Shown in pieces: positions 25,036 to 34,563 of a stretch of 64,000 nucleotides of DNA. The position numbers and the translations under genes are program-made. Under the pieces are notes generated by a model, which worked only from the letters and a program-made list of their open reading frames with translations, was not told the DNA's origin and did no database searches. Each line of letters opens with the position of its first letter. Position 1 is the first letter of the stretch. Source of the DNA: JAWKSY01 sp041402125 (GTDB lineage: Bacteria > Planctomycetota > GCA-002687715 > DRQF01); contig JAWKSY010000023.1 in assembly GCA_041402125.1 (NCBI GenBank), positions 1 to 64,000 on the forward strand, in the 5' to 3' direction.

Positions 25036-25338
25036 TCAGGCGCGGCGCTTGCGCGCGACGCGGCGCTCCTTGAAGCGCCTCACCTGGGACTCGATGCGCG
25101 ACTCCGCCAGGTTGACGGACTCGTGCCAGCTATCGGCCTCCGCCCGCGCCGTGAACTGCGGACCGCGATCGGCGGTGGCCGTGATCTCGACCGCGTGCCG
25201 GCCGCCGGCGTCGTCGAGGACGACGCTGATGCCGTGCAGGTGGTCGTAGATGCGCAGCAGGCCTTCCACCTTCTTCTCGATGTAGGCCTGCAGGGATGGA
25301 TGAGGATCGGTATGACGCCGGGTGATCAGGATGTCCAC
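25036..25338 (-). CDS. hpf: Short hibernation-promoting factor / ribosome-associated inhibitor
   Basis: 100 residues of the HPF/YfiA family, which bind the decoding centre and hold ribosomes inactive in stationary phase. VDILITRRHTDPHPSLQAYIEKKVEGLLRIY opens the beta-alpha fold, and HAVEITATADRGPQFTARAEADSWHESVNLAESRIESQ completes it. The C-terminus ends in a basic tail (RRFKERRVARKRR). GTG at 25338 has AGGAG 5 bases upstream, better than any upstream ATG. It is the short form without the dimerisation domain. It lies upstream of yvcK, ptsH and ptsI, a set reminiscent of nitrogen-PTS clusters. Confidence 0.88.
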   Translation of the reverse strand: MDILITRRHTDPHPSLQAYIEKKVEGLLRIYDHLHGISVVLDDAGGRHAVEITATADRGPQFTARAEADSWHESVNLAESRIESQVRRFKERRVARKRRA

Positions 25339-25784
25339 GGGCGCTCCTTTCTCTGTCACCTCGATAGGACCACTCGAACGGCCGCGCCCCCCGGGAAGGG
25401 AACGCTCCCGTCGCGTGCCGACCGACGCGGGTCGGATCAGTCCAACGCGTAGTCTACCGCCCGGGTGCGCGGCGTGCCGCGATGGATTCGAGATTCGCGG
25501 CGACGTCGGCGGGAGCCCCGCCGCAAGTCGGCCATCCACGGTTCCTTCGGTCGGCCCACGAGTCCCGCGCGGCGAGGTGGTTCGCTTCGGAACGATCCCC
25601 CGCGCGGCAAGACCTCGCGGCCTCGACGCCCGTTCTGACATACTCCGGACTGGCGTGGCGGGTCCGGGTGATCCACCGGGAGCGGTTCAGAAGCGCCTTC
25701 GGGCCTGGACCGCATCTTCATCGAACATCGGGCCGATCGGCAATCACTGCCGACCCGGTCCTGCCTCCGTCGGGAGCGTCCTCC
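25339..25784. other. Divergent intergenic region between hpf and the beta-helix gene
   Basis: These 446 bp should carry the divergent promoters. The frame of the beta-helix gene stays open back to 25482, but the translation there has no signal or family resemblance. I found no convincing promoter boxes or repeats. Confidence 0.4.
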
Positions 25785-27575
25785 ATGAGGTCCGCGATCC
25801 TCGCCCTCCTGTTCTTCGCATCGTTCGTCATCCGGATCGCGGCGCAGACGACTCATCTCGTGCCGTCGCCCGCCGACTCGATCCAGAACGCGATCAACCT
25901 CGCCAGCGATGGAGACACGGTGTCCGTCGGGGCTGGAGTCTGGCACGAGAGGATCAACTTCCTGGGCAAGGCCATTCGCGTCGTCGGACTCGGGCCGGGC
26001 GTCTCCACGATCGACGCACAGTTCACCGGTTCGGTGGTCACCTTCAGCAATCAGGAGCAGTCGAACTCGATCCTCGAAGGCTTCACGATCACGGGCGGAC
26101 ATGGCGATCCCTTTTTTTTCGGCACGACCCTGCAGTCGTCGGGCGGTGGAATCGCGGTGATCGGAGCCTACGTGCCGAATGGACCCGCCGTCTGCTCGCC
26201 CACGATCGTCAACTGCGAGATCACGGGCTGCTTCGCGGAAAGAGGCGCCGGGGTCTGGGTCTTCGGCTATTCGCACGTCGACCTCGTGGACTGCCGGATC
26301 CTGTCGTCGACCCGGATCGACCCCACGGGAGTGGTCGTCTCTCCCGTGGGGGTCGGGGGCGACGGCGTCTACGCCCAGCTCAACTGCCGGGTCACGATGA
26401 CGGGGGGCGAGATCTCGGCGAGCGAGGGGGCGGCCTTCTTCGTGGAGACCGCGTCACTCGGCTCCACGGTGAGCGGGGTCACCTTCGACTCCAACCTGGG
26501 AAGCGCCGTCCTCTTCAACGGAGGCCAGAGCCATCGGGTCTCGCGCTGCCGATTCATCTCGAATTCGAGTCCGACCTCCGGCGGGGCCATGGCCTGCGGC
26601 AACAACAACGTGCCAGGCTCCTTCCCGCCGATCCTCGTCGAGGACTGCATCTTCGTGGGGAACTCCGCTCCGTTCGAAGGCGGCGCCCTCTACGTCGGCG
26701 GGTCCTCCGAGGTCCTCGTCTCGTCCTGCACGTTCCTCTCGAATTCGGCCTCCTTGCACGGGGTGGCTTCGACGATCGGATTCGCCGCGCTCGAGTTCCG
26801 CAACACGATCGTCAGAGCCTGTGGGCCGAATCCGGTGGCGGTCACACCCAATCCGCTCGGCGTCCTGACCCTCGCGTCCTGCAACATCGAATCGGGCCCG
26901 GTCGCGCCCGGCGTCGTGGATGTCGATCCGTTGTTCGTGGATGCCTCGTCGGGCGACTTCCGACTCGAGGCCGCCTCGCCGATGATCGACGCCGGCAGCA
27001 ACGCACTCATGACGACGAGCGCGCTGGACTTCGCGGGGCGGCCGAGGATCTTGAATGGCACGATCGACATCGGCGCCCACGAGTCCGATGACATCGCGAA
27101 TCACGCCACTGCCGCAGGGAACCTCGTCGACCCGGGCGCCGGCACGACATTCCGCGCGATCCGCGTCAACGGCGACGACGGTGGCTCCGACCACCGGGTG
27201 GCCGTGCCTGCCTTCTCGCCCTGGTCCTTGAGCTTCACTTCACCGACGTGGATGACTCCGCACCCGGACTTCGCCATCTTCGGTGCGTTGGCGGAAGCGA
27301 CGATCGAGACCGTCGTGAACGTGCCATTGGGCGTCGGCGAGATGTCTTTCGTTCCCTGCCCCGTCGTTCCCCAGTTCGAAGGACCCGTCTTCACCCTGAC
27401 GAGCACCGTACCCCTCCCCTGCAACGCGGTCCTGCCCTCCGTGCCGGGCCCGACCTGGACGACGCCCTTGATTCCGGGCCTGCCGGGGCCGATCGACGTG
27501 TCTTTTCAGGGGGTCGTTCTCGACGCCGTCGGAGGCCTCCACACGACGAATCTCCTCATCGTCAATATCCGTTGA
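25785..27575 (+). CDS. Secreted right-handed beta-helix protein
   Basis: 596 residues starting at MRSAILALLFFASFVIRIAAQ, a signal peptide; GGGAG lies upstream. The body has parallel beta-helix repeats of the pectate-lyase/POMP-like type: DSIQNAINLASDGDTVSVGAGVW, NSILEGFTITGG, PTIVNCEITGC, VDLVDCRILSS and ILVEDCIFVGNSA. It ends the helix with LDFAGRPRILNGTIDIGAHE, the usual terminus of this family. A C-terminal beta domain (PIDVSFQGVVLDAVGGLHTTNLLIVNI) resembles sorting or lectin-like endings of planctomycete exoproteins. No catalytic residues are evident. It is less GC-rich and less biased in codon use than its neighbours and stands alone on the plus strand, so it may be an accessory gene. 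Confidence 0.8.
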   Translation: MRSAILALLFFASFVIRIAAQTTHLVPSPADSIQNAINLASDGDTVSVGAGVWHERINFLGKAIRVVGLGPGVSTIDAQFTGSVVTFSNQEQSNSILEGFTITGGHGDPFFFGTTLQSSGGGIAVIGAYVPNGPAVCSPTIVNCEITGCFAERGAGVWVFGYSHVDLVDCRILSSTRIDPTGVVVSPVGVGGDGVYAQLNCRVTMTGGEISASEGAAFFVETASLGSTVSGVTFDSNLGSAVLFNGGQSHRVSRCRFISNSSPTSGGAMACGNNNVPGSFPPILVEDCIFVGNSAPFEGGALYVGGSSEVLVSSCTFLSNSASLHGVASTIGFAALEFRNTIVRACGPNPVAVTPNPLGVLTLASCNIESGPVAPGVVDVDPLFVDASSGDFRLEAASPMIDAGSNALMTTSALDFAGRPRILNGTIDIGAHESDDIANHATAAGNLVDPGAGTTFRAIRVNGDDGGSDHRVAVPAFSPWSLSFTSPTWMTPHPDFAIFGALAEATIETVVNVPLGVGEMSFVPCPVVPQFEGPVFTLTSTVPLPCNAVLPSVPGPTWTTPLIPGLPGPIDVSFQGVVLDAVGGLHTTNLLIVNIR

Positions 27576-27615
27576 GCACGGCCGGGCTCGACCGATGACG
27601 GCGGCGGCCCTCCGC

Positions 27616-27648
27616 CGAGCGTCGCGCCGAACGCCGGCGCGACGCTCG
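27616..27648. terminator. Bidirectional terminator between the beta-helix gene and truA
   Basis: A 13-bp perfect stem (27616-27628 with 27636-27648, core AGCGTCGCGCC) with a 7-base loop sits midway between two convergent stop codons (27575 and 27657). Confidence 0.65.
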
Positions 27649-27656
27649 CTCTGATC

Positions 27657-28421
27657 TCACGCGGGGTAACTCACCTCGACGAGGTGGAGGCCCTCGGGCG
27701 GGACGGTCGGCCCGACGGCGGTCCGGTCGCCGGTCTCGAGGGCGCGGCGCAGGTCGTCGGGCGTGAGGCGCGACTGGCCGACGTGGACGAGACTTCCGAC
27801 GAGGATGCGGACCATGTTCCAGAGGAAGCCGTCGGCCGCGACCTCGACGTCGATGAACTCGCCGCGATCGAGGACCTCGAGGCGGTGGAGGGTGCGCACG
27901 CAGGAGTCGTAGGAGTCCGCGTCCTTGCAGAAGGCGGAGAAGTCGTGGCGCCCGACGAGGACCGCCGCGCCCGCGCGCATGAGCTCGCGATCGAGGGGCG
28001 CGAAGACCTGCCAGTAACGGTGACGCTCGAGGGGCGCCCGCACGCGGGAGTTGAGGATCGAGTAGCGGTAGGTCTTCGAGACGGCCGAGAAGCGGGCGTG
28101 GAAGAAGAGGTCGACCTCGCGCAGGTCGCGCAGGGCGACGTCCTCCGGGAGGACGGCGTTGAGCGCGCGAAAGAGGTCGGACACCGCGATCGGATGGCGC
28201 AGGGTGAAGTTGGCGACCTGGCCGAGCGCGTGGACGCCGGCGTCGGTCCGGCCGGAGCCCTGGGTCGTCGTCGCCTCGCCGGTGATCCGCGCGATTGCCT
28301 CCTCGAGCACCTGCTGGACGCCGAGGCCGTTCTTCTGTCGCTCCCAGCCGACGTAGGCGCGGCCGTCGTACTCGAGCGTCGCGCGCAGGTTGCGCGGAGG
28401 CCGGTAGTCGCCGTGGGTCAC
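27657..28421 (-). CDS. truA: tRNA pseudouridine(38-40) synthase TruA
   Basis: It isomerises uridines 38-40 in the anticodon arm. 254 residues from a GTG start that overlaps the upstream stop as GTGA. Family motifs are RATLEYDGRAYVGWERQ, the catalytic aspartate in GSGRTDAGVHALGQVANF (near residue 60), SKTYRYSILNSR, HDFSAFCK, and FLWNMVRILVGSLVHVGQ. It is translationally coupled to the pentapeptide-repeat gene. Confidence 0.95.
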   Translation of the reverse strand: MTHGDYRPPRNLRATLEYDGRAYVGWERQKNGLGVQQVLEEAIARITGEATTTQGSGRTDAGVHALGQVANFTLRHPIAVSDLFRALNAVLPEDVALRDLREVDLFFHARFSAVSKTYRYSILNSRVRAPLERHRYWQVFAPLDRELMRAGAAVLVGRHDFSAFCKDADSYDSCVRTLHRLEVLDRGEFIDVEVAADGFLWNMVRILVGSLVHVGQSRLTPDDLRRALETGDRTAVGPTVPPEGLHLVEVSYPA

Positions 28422-29284
28422 GTCGAAGCGGGAGCCGATCCCGCCGGACCGGCGGGCAGGATCACCCCCTCCATCTCGCAATTACCGAAACGGTCCCGCG
28501 TGATCCGCGTGGCGCGGAAGTCGGCGCGCTCGAGGCGGCACTTCGTGAAGTGGGCCTCGTGCACGAGGGCCTCGCGGAAACCGGCGCCGACCAGGTTGCA
28601 CTCGGCGAAGGTGGCCTCGGCGAGATCGGCGGAGGCGAAGCTCGACTCCTCGAGATCGCAGCGGGTGAACTCCGCGTTGCCGAGGAAGGCCTCCGCGAGA
28701 TCGATCTCGCGTCCGCGCAGCCCCTCGAAGACCGCCCGCGTGAGATCGGCGCGGTGCAGCCGACAGCCCTCGAGGACCGCCTCCTGGAAGCGGACCTCCG
28801 TCAAGGTGGCGTCGTCGAAGCGGGCGTCGGCGAACCGGGCGCCGCGCGCGGAGGCGCCGGGCAGGTAGGCGCCGTCGCAGAGGGCGCCCTCGGCGCGGAC
28901 CTCGTCGAGCACCGCTCCGGGAGCGACGGCCAGCTCGAGGCGGGCGGCGGCCAGTCGCGCGCCGGAGAGATCGAGACCCTCGGCGCGGATGCGGGAGAGA
29001 TCGGCGCCGCGGAGGTCCGCGAGAGCGAAGCTCGCTCCCTCGAGGCACGCGCCCGCGAGGCGGGCGCCGCGGAGATCGCAGCGCGCGAGATCGAGCCCTC
29101 CGAGGTCCGCCCCCTCGAGCGTCAGGCCGGCCAGGTACGCGCCGGCGAGGCGCCCCGCCGCGGCCGCCTCGCGAAGCGTCGCCGCGGCCGCCTCGGGGTC
29201 GGTGATCTCCGAGGCCGGACGATCGAAGAGGTCGAGGGCGCGCCCCTCGTCGGGACCGCTCGGGTCGGGAGTGTCGTTGACCAT
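28418..29284 (-). CDS. Pentapeptide-repeat protein
   Basis: 288 residues. After a 40-residue acidic N-terminus, nearly all of the protein is A(D/N)LxX-type pentapeptides such as ADLGG LDLAR CDLRG ARLAG, and ADLAEATFAECNLVGAGF. Such chains form a right-handed quadrilateral beta-helix. Some members protect gyrase (Qnr/MfpA), but most have no known role, and nothing here points to gyrase. No signal peptide or membrane helix is visible, so it is probably cytoplasmic. It is translationally coupled to truA (GTGA overlap). Confidence 0.85.
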   Translation of the reverse strand: MVNDTPDPSGPDEGRALDLFDRPASEITDPEAAAATLREAAAAGRLAGAYLAGLTLEGADLGGLDLARCDLRGARLAGACLEGASFALADLRGADLSRIRAEGLDLSGARLAAARLELAVAPGAVLDEVRAEGALCDGAYLPGASARGARFADARFDDATLTEVRFQEAVLEGCRLHRADLTRAVFEGLRGREIDLAEAFLGNAEFTRCDLEESSFASADLAEATFAECNLVGAGFREALVHEAHFTKCRLERADFRATRITRDRFGNCEMEGVILPAGPAGSAPAST

Positions 29285-29343
29285 GCCCGCACTCTACGCC
29301 GGGCGACGCGCGGGACCAACGCGGGAGCGCCGAGGAGGGTCGA

Positions 29344-30441
29344 TCAGCCTCCGAGGCCGACGAGGATCTCCTCGAGTCGATGGCGGTCGGGCTCGAGGAC
29401 GAGCACCTCGCGGGCGGTCGCGATCGCCTCGCGGTGGTCCGCGACCGCGTTCCGTTCGATGAAGGCGAGGAGATCCTCGCGTCCGGCGTGCGCCCCGGGC
29501 AGCGAGGCCAGGGCCCGCGGGACGAGCGCCGGGGCGCGGGCGAAGCGGAGCGCCTGTCCCGCGATCGCGGGCACGGGGCCGTTCGTCTCCAGGCGGAGTC
29601 CCAGCAGGCGCGCGGCCCCCTCGGGGTGCGCCGCGAGCGCGCTCGCGATCCGGCCCGCCACGCCGTCGACCGCGTCGCGGTCGGCGCGTCGGACGAGTTC
29701 CTCCGCCAGGGGCTCGACGAGGCCCGGTCCGGCGAGCTTCTTCGCGACGAGCGCGAGCTCACGCGCCACGCGGGGCTCGCCCTCGCCCCGCAGGGTCTCG
29801 ACGAGGAACGCCGACGCCGCGTCGACCTCGAACCCCGGCAGGGCCTTGATGAAGGCGTGACGTTCGGAGAAGTCGCCGGCCCGCGCGTAGAGGCGCCGGA
29901 AGGCGGCGAAGGCGGCCGCCCCGCCGTGGGCCGCGAGGGCCTCGAGGGCCTTCACGCGATGGGACGGATACTCCGCCTCGATCCGGCGGACGGCCGCGTC
30001 GGCCCGGGTCGCCCCGGCGAGAGCGAGGACGACGCCGGCGTAGCCGCGCGGCGCCCCCTTCCGATCCAGCTCGGATTCGAGGAGAGGCCAGTGCTCCGCC
30101 CGCAGCGAACGCTCGAGGAGCGCGCAGCGAGCCGCGACGTCGCGGCGCCCGTCGCCGTCCGCGCCCGGTTTCCGCTCGAGCGCCTCGCGAATGCCGGCGA
30201 GCGCTTCGGTGACGGACGCCGAGGAGGCGCCGGCCGGACTCTGGCCCGGCTTCGTCGGAGCCGGACCCCGATCCTTCGCGAAGATCACCTGACCGTCGAG
30301 GACGATCGGCGGTGAGGTCTCCTCCGCCGCGGGCTTCGCCCCGCGGCGCATCATGGTCTCGGTTTCGAGGAGAAGGCCGGCCAGGAAGACCAAGGCGCAG
30401 CCCATTCCCGCGACGACGACGAGGGACTTGTAGCGACCCAT
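29344..30441 (-). CDS. Membrane-anchored HEAT-like repeat protein, function unknown
   Basis: 365 residues. One N-terminal membrane helix (LVVVAGMGCALVFLAGLLL) is followed by a Pro-rich linker, then about 280 residues of Ala/Leu/Glu-rich helical repeats resembling HEAT or Armadillo units (AAVRRIEAEYPSHRVKALEALAAHGG, AAIATAREVLVLEPDRHRLEEILVGLGG type). No catalytic motif is visible. A scaffold role at the membrane is inference. It lies between smc and the pentapeptide gene on the same strand with 153 bp to smc. Confidence 0.55.
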   Translation of the reverse strand: MGRYKSLVVVAGMGCALVFLAGLLLETETMMRRGAKPAAEETSPPIVLDGQVIFAKDRGPAPTKPGQSPAGASSASVTEALAGIREALERKPGADGDGRRDVAARCALLERSLRAEHWPLLESELDRKGAPRGYAGVVLALAGATRADAAVRRIEAEYPSHRVKALEALAAHGGAAAFAAFRRLYARAGDFSERHAFIKALPGFEVDAASAFLVETLRGEGEPRVARELALVAKKLAGPGLVEPLAEELVRRADRDAVDGVAGRIASALAAHPEGAARLLGLRLETNGPVPAIAGQALRFARAPALVPRALASLPGAHAGREDLLAFIERNAVADHREAIATAREVLVLEPDRHRLEEILVGLGG

Positions 30442-30594
30442 GGAAGGAAGAGCCTCGGGGAGAAACGGCGGGACCGCGTCACGGGCGCGGTCTCGCCCTC
30501 CCTATCGGTCCGCGCCCGCGTCGGGCTCCAGTTTCGGGTGAATACCCGAGGGCCCGCGGCTCGCGGCCGTCCTCGCGGCGCCGCCTCGCCGCGA

Positions 30595-33500
30595 TCAGGC
30601 CTCGGCTTCGCCGCTCCGGGCGGGCACGTCGTCCTCCGCCCCGCCGAGACGACGGGTGGTGCCCCCGCTCTCGTCGGGCCCGGCCGCCTCGCTCATCTCG
30701 ACGAGGACCTCGCCCTGCACCTCGCCGGAGGCGGCGTCGCCGCCCCGGGCCTTGCCGTTCCCGTTCCCGTTGCCGTTGCCGCGGGAACGGCCGCCTCGGT
30801 CGGGGTCCTCGGCCTCGGGGTCCTCGGCCGATTCCGTGCGACGCGGCTTGAGCTCGCGCCCCGCTCCCCGCTTGATCTCGCCGTCCTCGCCGACGTCCTC
30901 GAAGCGGACGCCCACCGGACGGGAGACGCCGCGCTCACCCATCGTCACGCCGAAGAGCACGTCGGCCCGTGCCATCGTGCGTCGGCTGTGGGTGATGAGG
31001 ATGAACTGCGTCCGGTTGATGAACTCGTCGAGGAGCATGCCGAAGCGCTCGGTGTTGTCCTCGTCGAGGGCCGCGTCGACCTCGTCCAGGAGGCAGCACG
31101 GGCAGGGGTGCGCCTTGATGATCGAGAAGAGGAGCGCCACCGCGGTGAGCGTGCGCTCTCCGCCCGAGAGCAGCTCGATGCTGCGCGCCTCCTTGCCGGG
31201 CGGGCGCGCGGTGATGTCGATGCCCGACTCGAGGACGTTCTCCGGATCCGCGAGGCGGATGTCGGCCTTGCCGCCGCCGAACAGCTTCCGGAAGGTGACC
31301 TGGAACATCTCGCGGACGCGGTCGAAGGTCTGGCTGAAGAGTCGCGTGGACTCCTCCTCGATGCTGCCGAGGACGCGCCCGAGCTGCGCCTTCGAGTGCA
31401 TGAGGTCGTCCCGCTGGGCGGTGAGAAACTCGAGCCGCTGCTGGACCTCGTCGAGGTCCTCGATCGCGGCGAGGTTCACGTTGCCCAGCTTGCGGATCTT
31501 GTCGCGGAGGTCCTCGAGCTCCTCCTCGGTCGCCGACCAGTCGACCTCGTCGTTCTCGACGTAGCCCTCGTGCAGCGCGGAGAGCTCGACCTCGAGCTCG
31601 TCCCGGACGCGGGCGACGAGTCCCTGCTGCGCGACGCGGATCTCCGCGAGCTGCATGTCGGCGCGGTGGAACTCCTCCGCGACGCCCTCGAGGGTCCGCT
31701 CGATCTCGCGGATGGCGCGGCCGACCGTCTCGTGGCGCTCGCGCACGGCGGCGGTCGCCTTCTCGATCTCCGCCGTCGCCTCGCGCTGCTGATCCAGCTC
31801 GGCCGCCAGCTCGGTCGCGCGGTTCTCGGACTCGCGCGCCGCCCCTCCCGACACCTCGCGGTCGCCCGCGAAGCCGTCGAGCTCCTCGCGGAAGCGGACG
31901 ATGATCTGCCGCGCCCGCTCGTGCCGGTCGTCGAGGTGGCGTCGCGTGTTGTCGAGGGTGAGCAGGCGCTGCTCGGCCGAGGCGAGCTCGATGCGCTGAC
32001 CCTCGAGCGTGCGCGCGCCGCGCTCGAGCTCCTCGCGGAGCGCGTTGCGGTCGTCGCGTCCCCGGGCGTGGTCGGTCTCGGAGCCCGCGATGGCGGCCTC
32101 GAGCTCGGCGAGCTGGGCGGCGAGTCCCTGGCGCTGCTCGCCCAGCCCGGAGCGCTCGCGCTGCGCGTTCTCGATGCGCGCGCGGAGCCGCTCCGCCACC
32201 TCGACGAGACGCTCGCCCTGCCGTTCGAGATCGCGACGCTCGGACTCGAGCGCCTTCACGCGGGCGTCGGCTTCCGCCACCGCCGTCCGCGCGCCCTTCA
32301 GGACCTCGATCGCGCCGGGGCGACCGCCGCGCAGTTCTTCCAGCCGGGCGACGAGCTCGGCCACCGCCGCCTCGATCCGGGCCCGCTCCTCGGCGAGCTC
32401 CGCGAGCTCGCTGCGCGCGGCCAGGAGGCCGACGCCCTTCTGCTTGCCCGCGAAGACGACGAGACGTCCCTCGCGGACGAGATCGCCGCGGGGCGTGACG
32501 AGCAGCCCGTCCACTTCCCCGCGGGCGAGCGCGGCCTCGAAGGCGTCGGTGGCGAGGACGCGGACGCCGCGCAGGAGACGTCCGAGGACGCGCGCGACCA
32601 TCGGGTCGGTCGCGGTGACGCCGGAGGGCAGCGCGGTCTCGCCGTCGCCGGCGAAGAGTTCGAGCGGCAGGAAGGCGGCGCGACCCTCGCCCTCGTCCTC
32701 GAGGAAGCGCGCGCCGGCGAGCGCCTCGGCCACGGTCTCGACGACGAGCGCCTGGGCGGCGTCACCGAGCGCCGACTCGACCGCGTCCGCGACCTCGCGC
32801 GAGACGCCGACGAGATCGAGCAGGAGTCCGCGGCAACCGGGCAGGAAGTCGGCGCGTCGATCGCGCTCCTCCAGGATCCGGCGCACGCCCTCCGAGAGCC
32901 CCTCGCGACGGCGAACGAGCCCCTCGAGCGCCTCGATGCGGCCGACGCAGGCGGAACGCTCCGCGACGCGGGCGCGGTGACGCTCGGACTCGGCCGCGAT
33001 GTCCTGATCGAGGCGTTCGAGATCCGCCTCGGCCGCCGCGAACTCCTCGCGGCGGCGCTGGAGTTCCTCGACCGCGAGTTCGAGGCGTCCGCTCTCCTCG
33101 TCGAGCGCCGAGGCGACCCGGGTGCGCTCGCCGGCGACGCGCTCGCTCTCCTCCTCCGCGCGCTGGAGCTCGTCGCGCCAGCGCGTCTCGGAGGCCTCGA
33201 GGCGGGCCGATTCGGTCTCGACGCGGCGGCGGCGGTCGGAGAGCTCTCGCAGCGAGGTCTCGACCTCGCGGATCTCCTTCTCCATCCCCAGCGCCTGCTG
33301 GCGGAGGGCGCTCACCGCGACCTCGCGCTCGGCGAGCGCGGCCCGCATCCGCTCGACCTCGACGACGAGCGCCGCGTGCTCCTCGCCCGCGCGCTCCTTG
33401 TCCTCGGCGCCGGTGACGAGCTCGGCCTCGAGCTTCTCGATCTCCCCGCGGCGGTCCTCGGAGCGTCCCTCGAGCTCCTCGAGGCGACGGCGGTGGAAGT

Positions 33501-34412
33501 CGCTCAGCTCGCGCGCGGCGTTGACGCGCGCGGCGAGGTCGGCGCCGCGCTCGCGGGCCTGGGCGAGGTCCTCGTTGCGGCGCGCGAGCTCGACGCCGAT
33601 GCCCTCGTGCTCCTCGCGGCGCTCGTCGCGCTCGCGGGTGAGTTCGTCGCGGCGGCCGCCGAACTCGGCGACGGCGGCGGCGAGCTCGGTCTCGACGGCG
33701 AGGTTGCGGTGATAGCGATGCAGCGCGACCTGGGCCTGCAGCTCGCCGGCGCGGTGGTTGTACTCGCGGTAGCGCTGCGCCTTGCCCGCCTGGATCTTCA
33801 GGGATCGCTCGCGGCGCTCGAGCTCGTCGATGATGTCCGCGAGGCGGAGCAGGTTGGCGTCGACCTTGTCGAGCTTGAGCTCGGCCTCGTGCCGGCGCGC
33901 GCGGAAGCGCGAGATGCCGGCCGCCTCCTCGAAGACCTTGCGGCGCTCGACGGGGTTGCTGGCGAGGACGCTGTCGATCTTGCCCTGCTCCATGAAGGAG
34001 TAGCCGCCGGGGCCGAGACCGGTCCCCATGAACAGCTCGCGGATGTCCTTCAGCCGGCAGGTCGACCGGTTGATCTGGTACTCGCTCTCCCCGAGCGGAA
34101 GAGGCGTCGGGTCACCGAGACCTCGGCGAGATCCATCGGGAGGGCGCGGTCGTCGTTCTCGAAGGTGAGCGTGACCTCGGCCATGTTCATGGCCGGCCGC
34201 TTCTCGGAGCCGTTGAAGATGACGTCGGTCATCTCGCGACCGCGGAGGGACTTCACGCTCTGCTCGCCGAGCACCCACTTCACGGCGTCGACGACGTTGC
34301 TCTTGCCGCATCCGTTCGGACCGACGATCGCGGTGACGCCCTCGGTGAAGTCGAGCGAGATGCGCTCGGCGAAGGACTTGAATCCGAAGATCTCGAGGGA
34401 CTTGAGCTTCAT
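30595..34412 (-). CDS. smc: Chromosome-partition ATPase SMC, one frame break
   Basis: The condensin-like ATPase folds into a long coiled coil and loads DNA with ScpAB. The N-terminal head has FGFKSFAERISLDF and the Walker A GPNGCGKSNVVDAVKW. After VTRRLFRSG the assembled frame is lost at plus-strand CCCC 34089-34092. The other frame resumes with ESEYQINRSTCRLKDI and GLGPGGYSFMEQGKID. One added G restores about 1272 aa. Two Glu/Arg-rich coiled coils flank a hinge (LPGCRGLLLDLVGV to LVTPRGDLVREGRLVV). The C-terminal head has the signature ELLSGGERTLTAVALLF and the Walker B CCLLDEVDAALDEDN. A ~90-residue acidic tail with an Asn-Gly repeat follows, encoded by a degenerate hexamer run near 30755-30780. 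Confidence 0.92.
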
Positions 34413-34563
34413 GCCGCGGTCTTTCGGGTTCGGGAGTCGGGTCGGCGGACGGGTCGGGATCGGACGGGTTCGCGGTCGGAAGACCGCCGGTCGGGCGCGG
34501 TCGCGCGCGACGGCGACGGGCGCCTCGTCGTCGCGCGGTTATAGGCGATCGCGGGGACGCCGT

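Noticed and set aside
30755..30780. Tandem hexamer run (CCGTTC/CCGTTG) as a repeat element
   Set aside because: It only encodes the Asn-Gly run in the acidic tail of SMC; four degenerate copies do not make a separate element.
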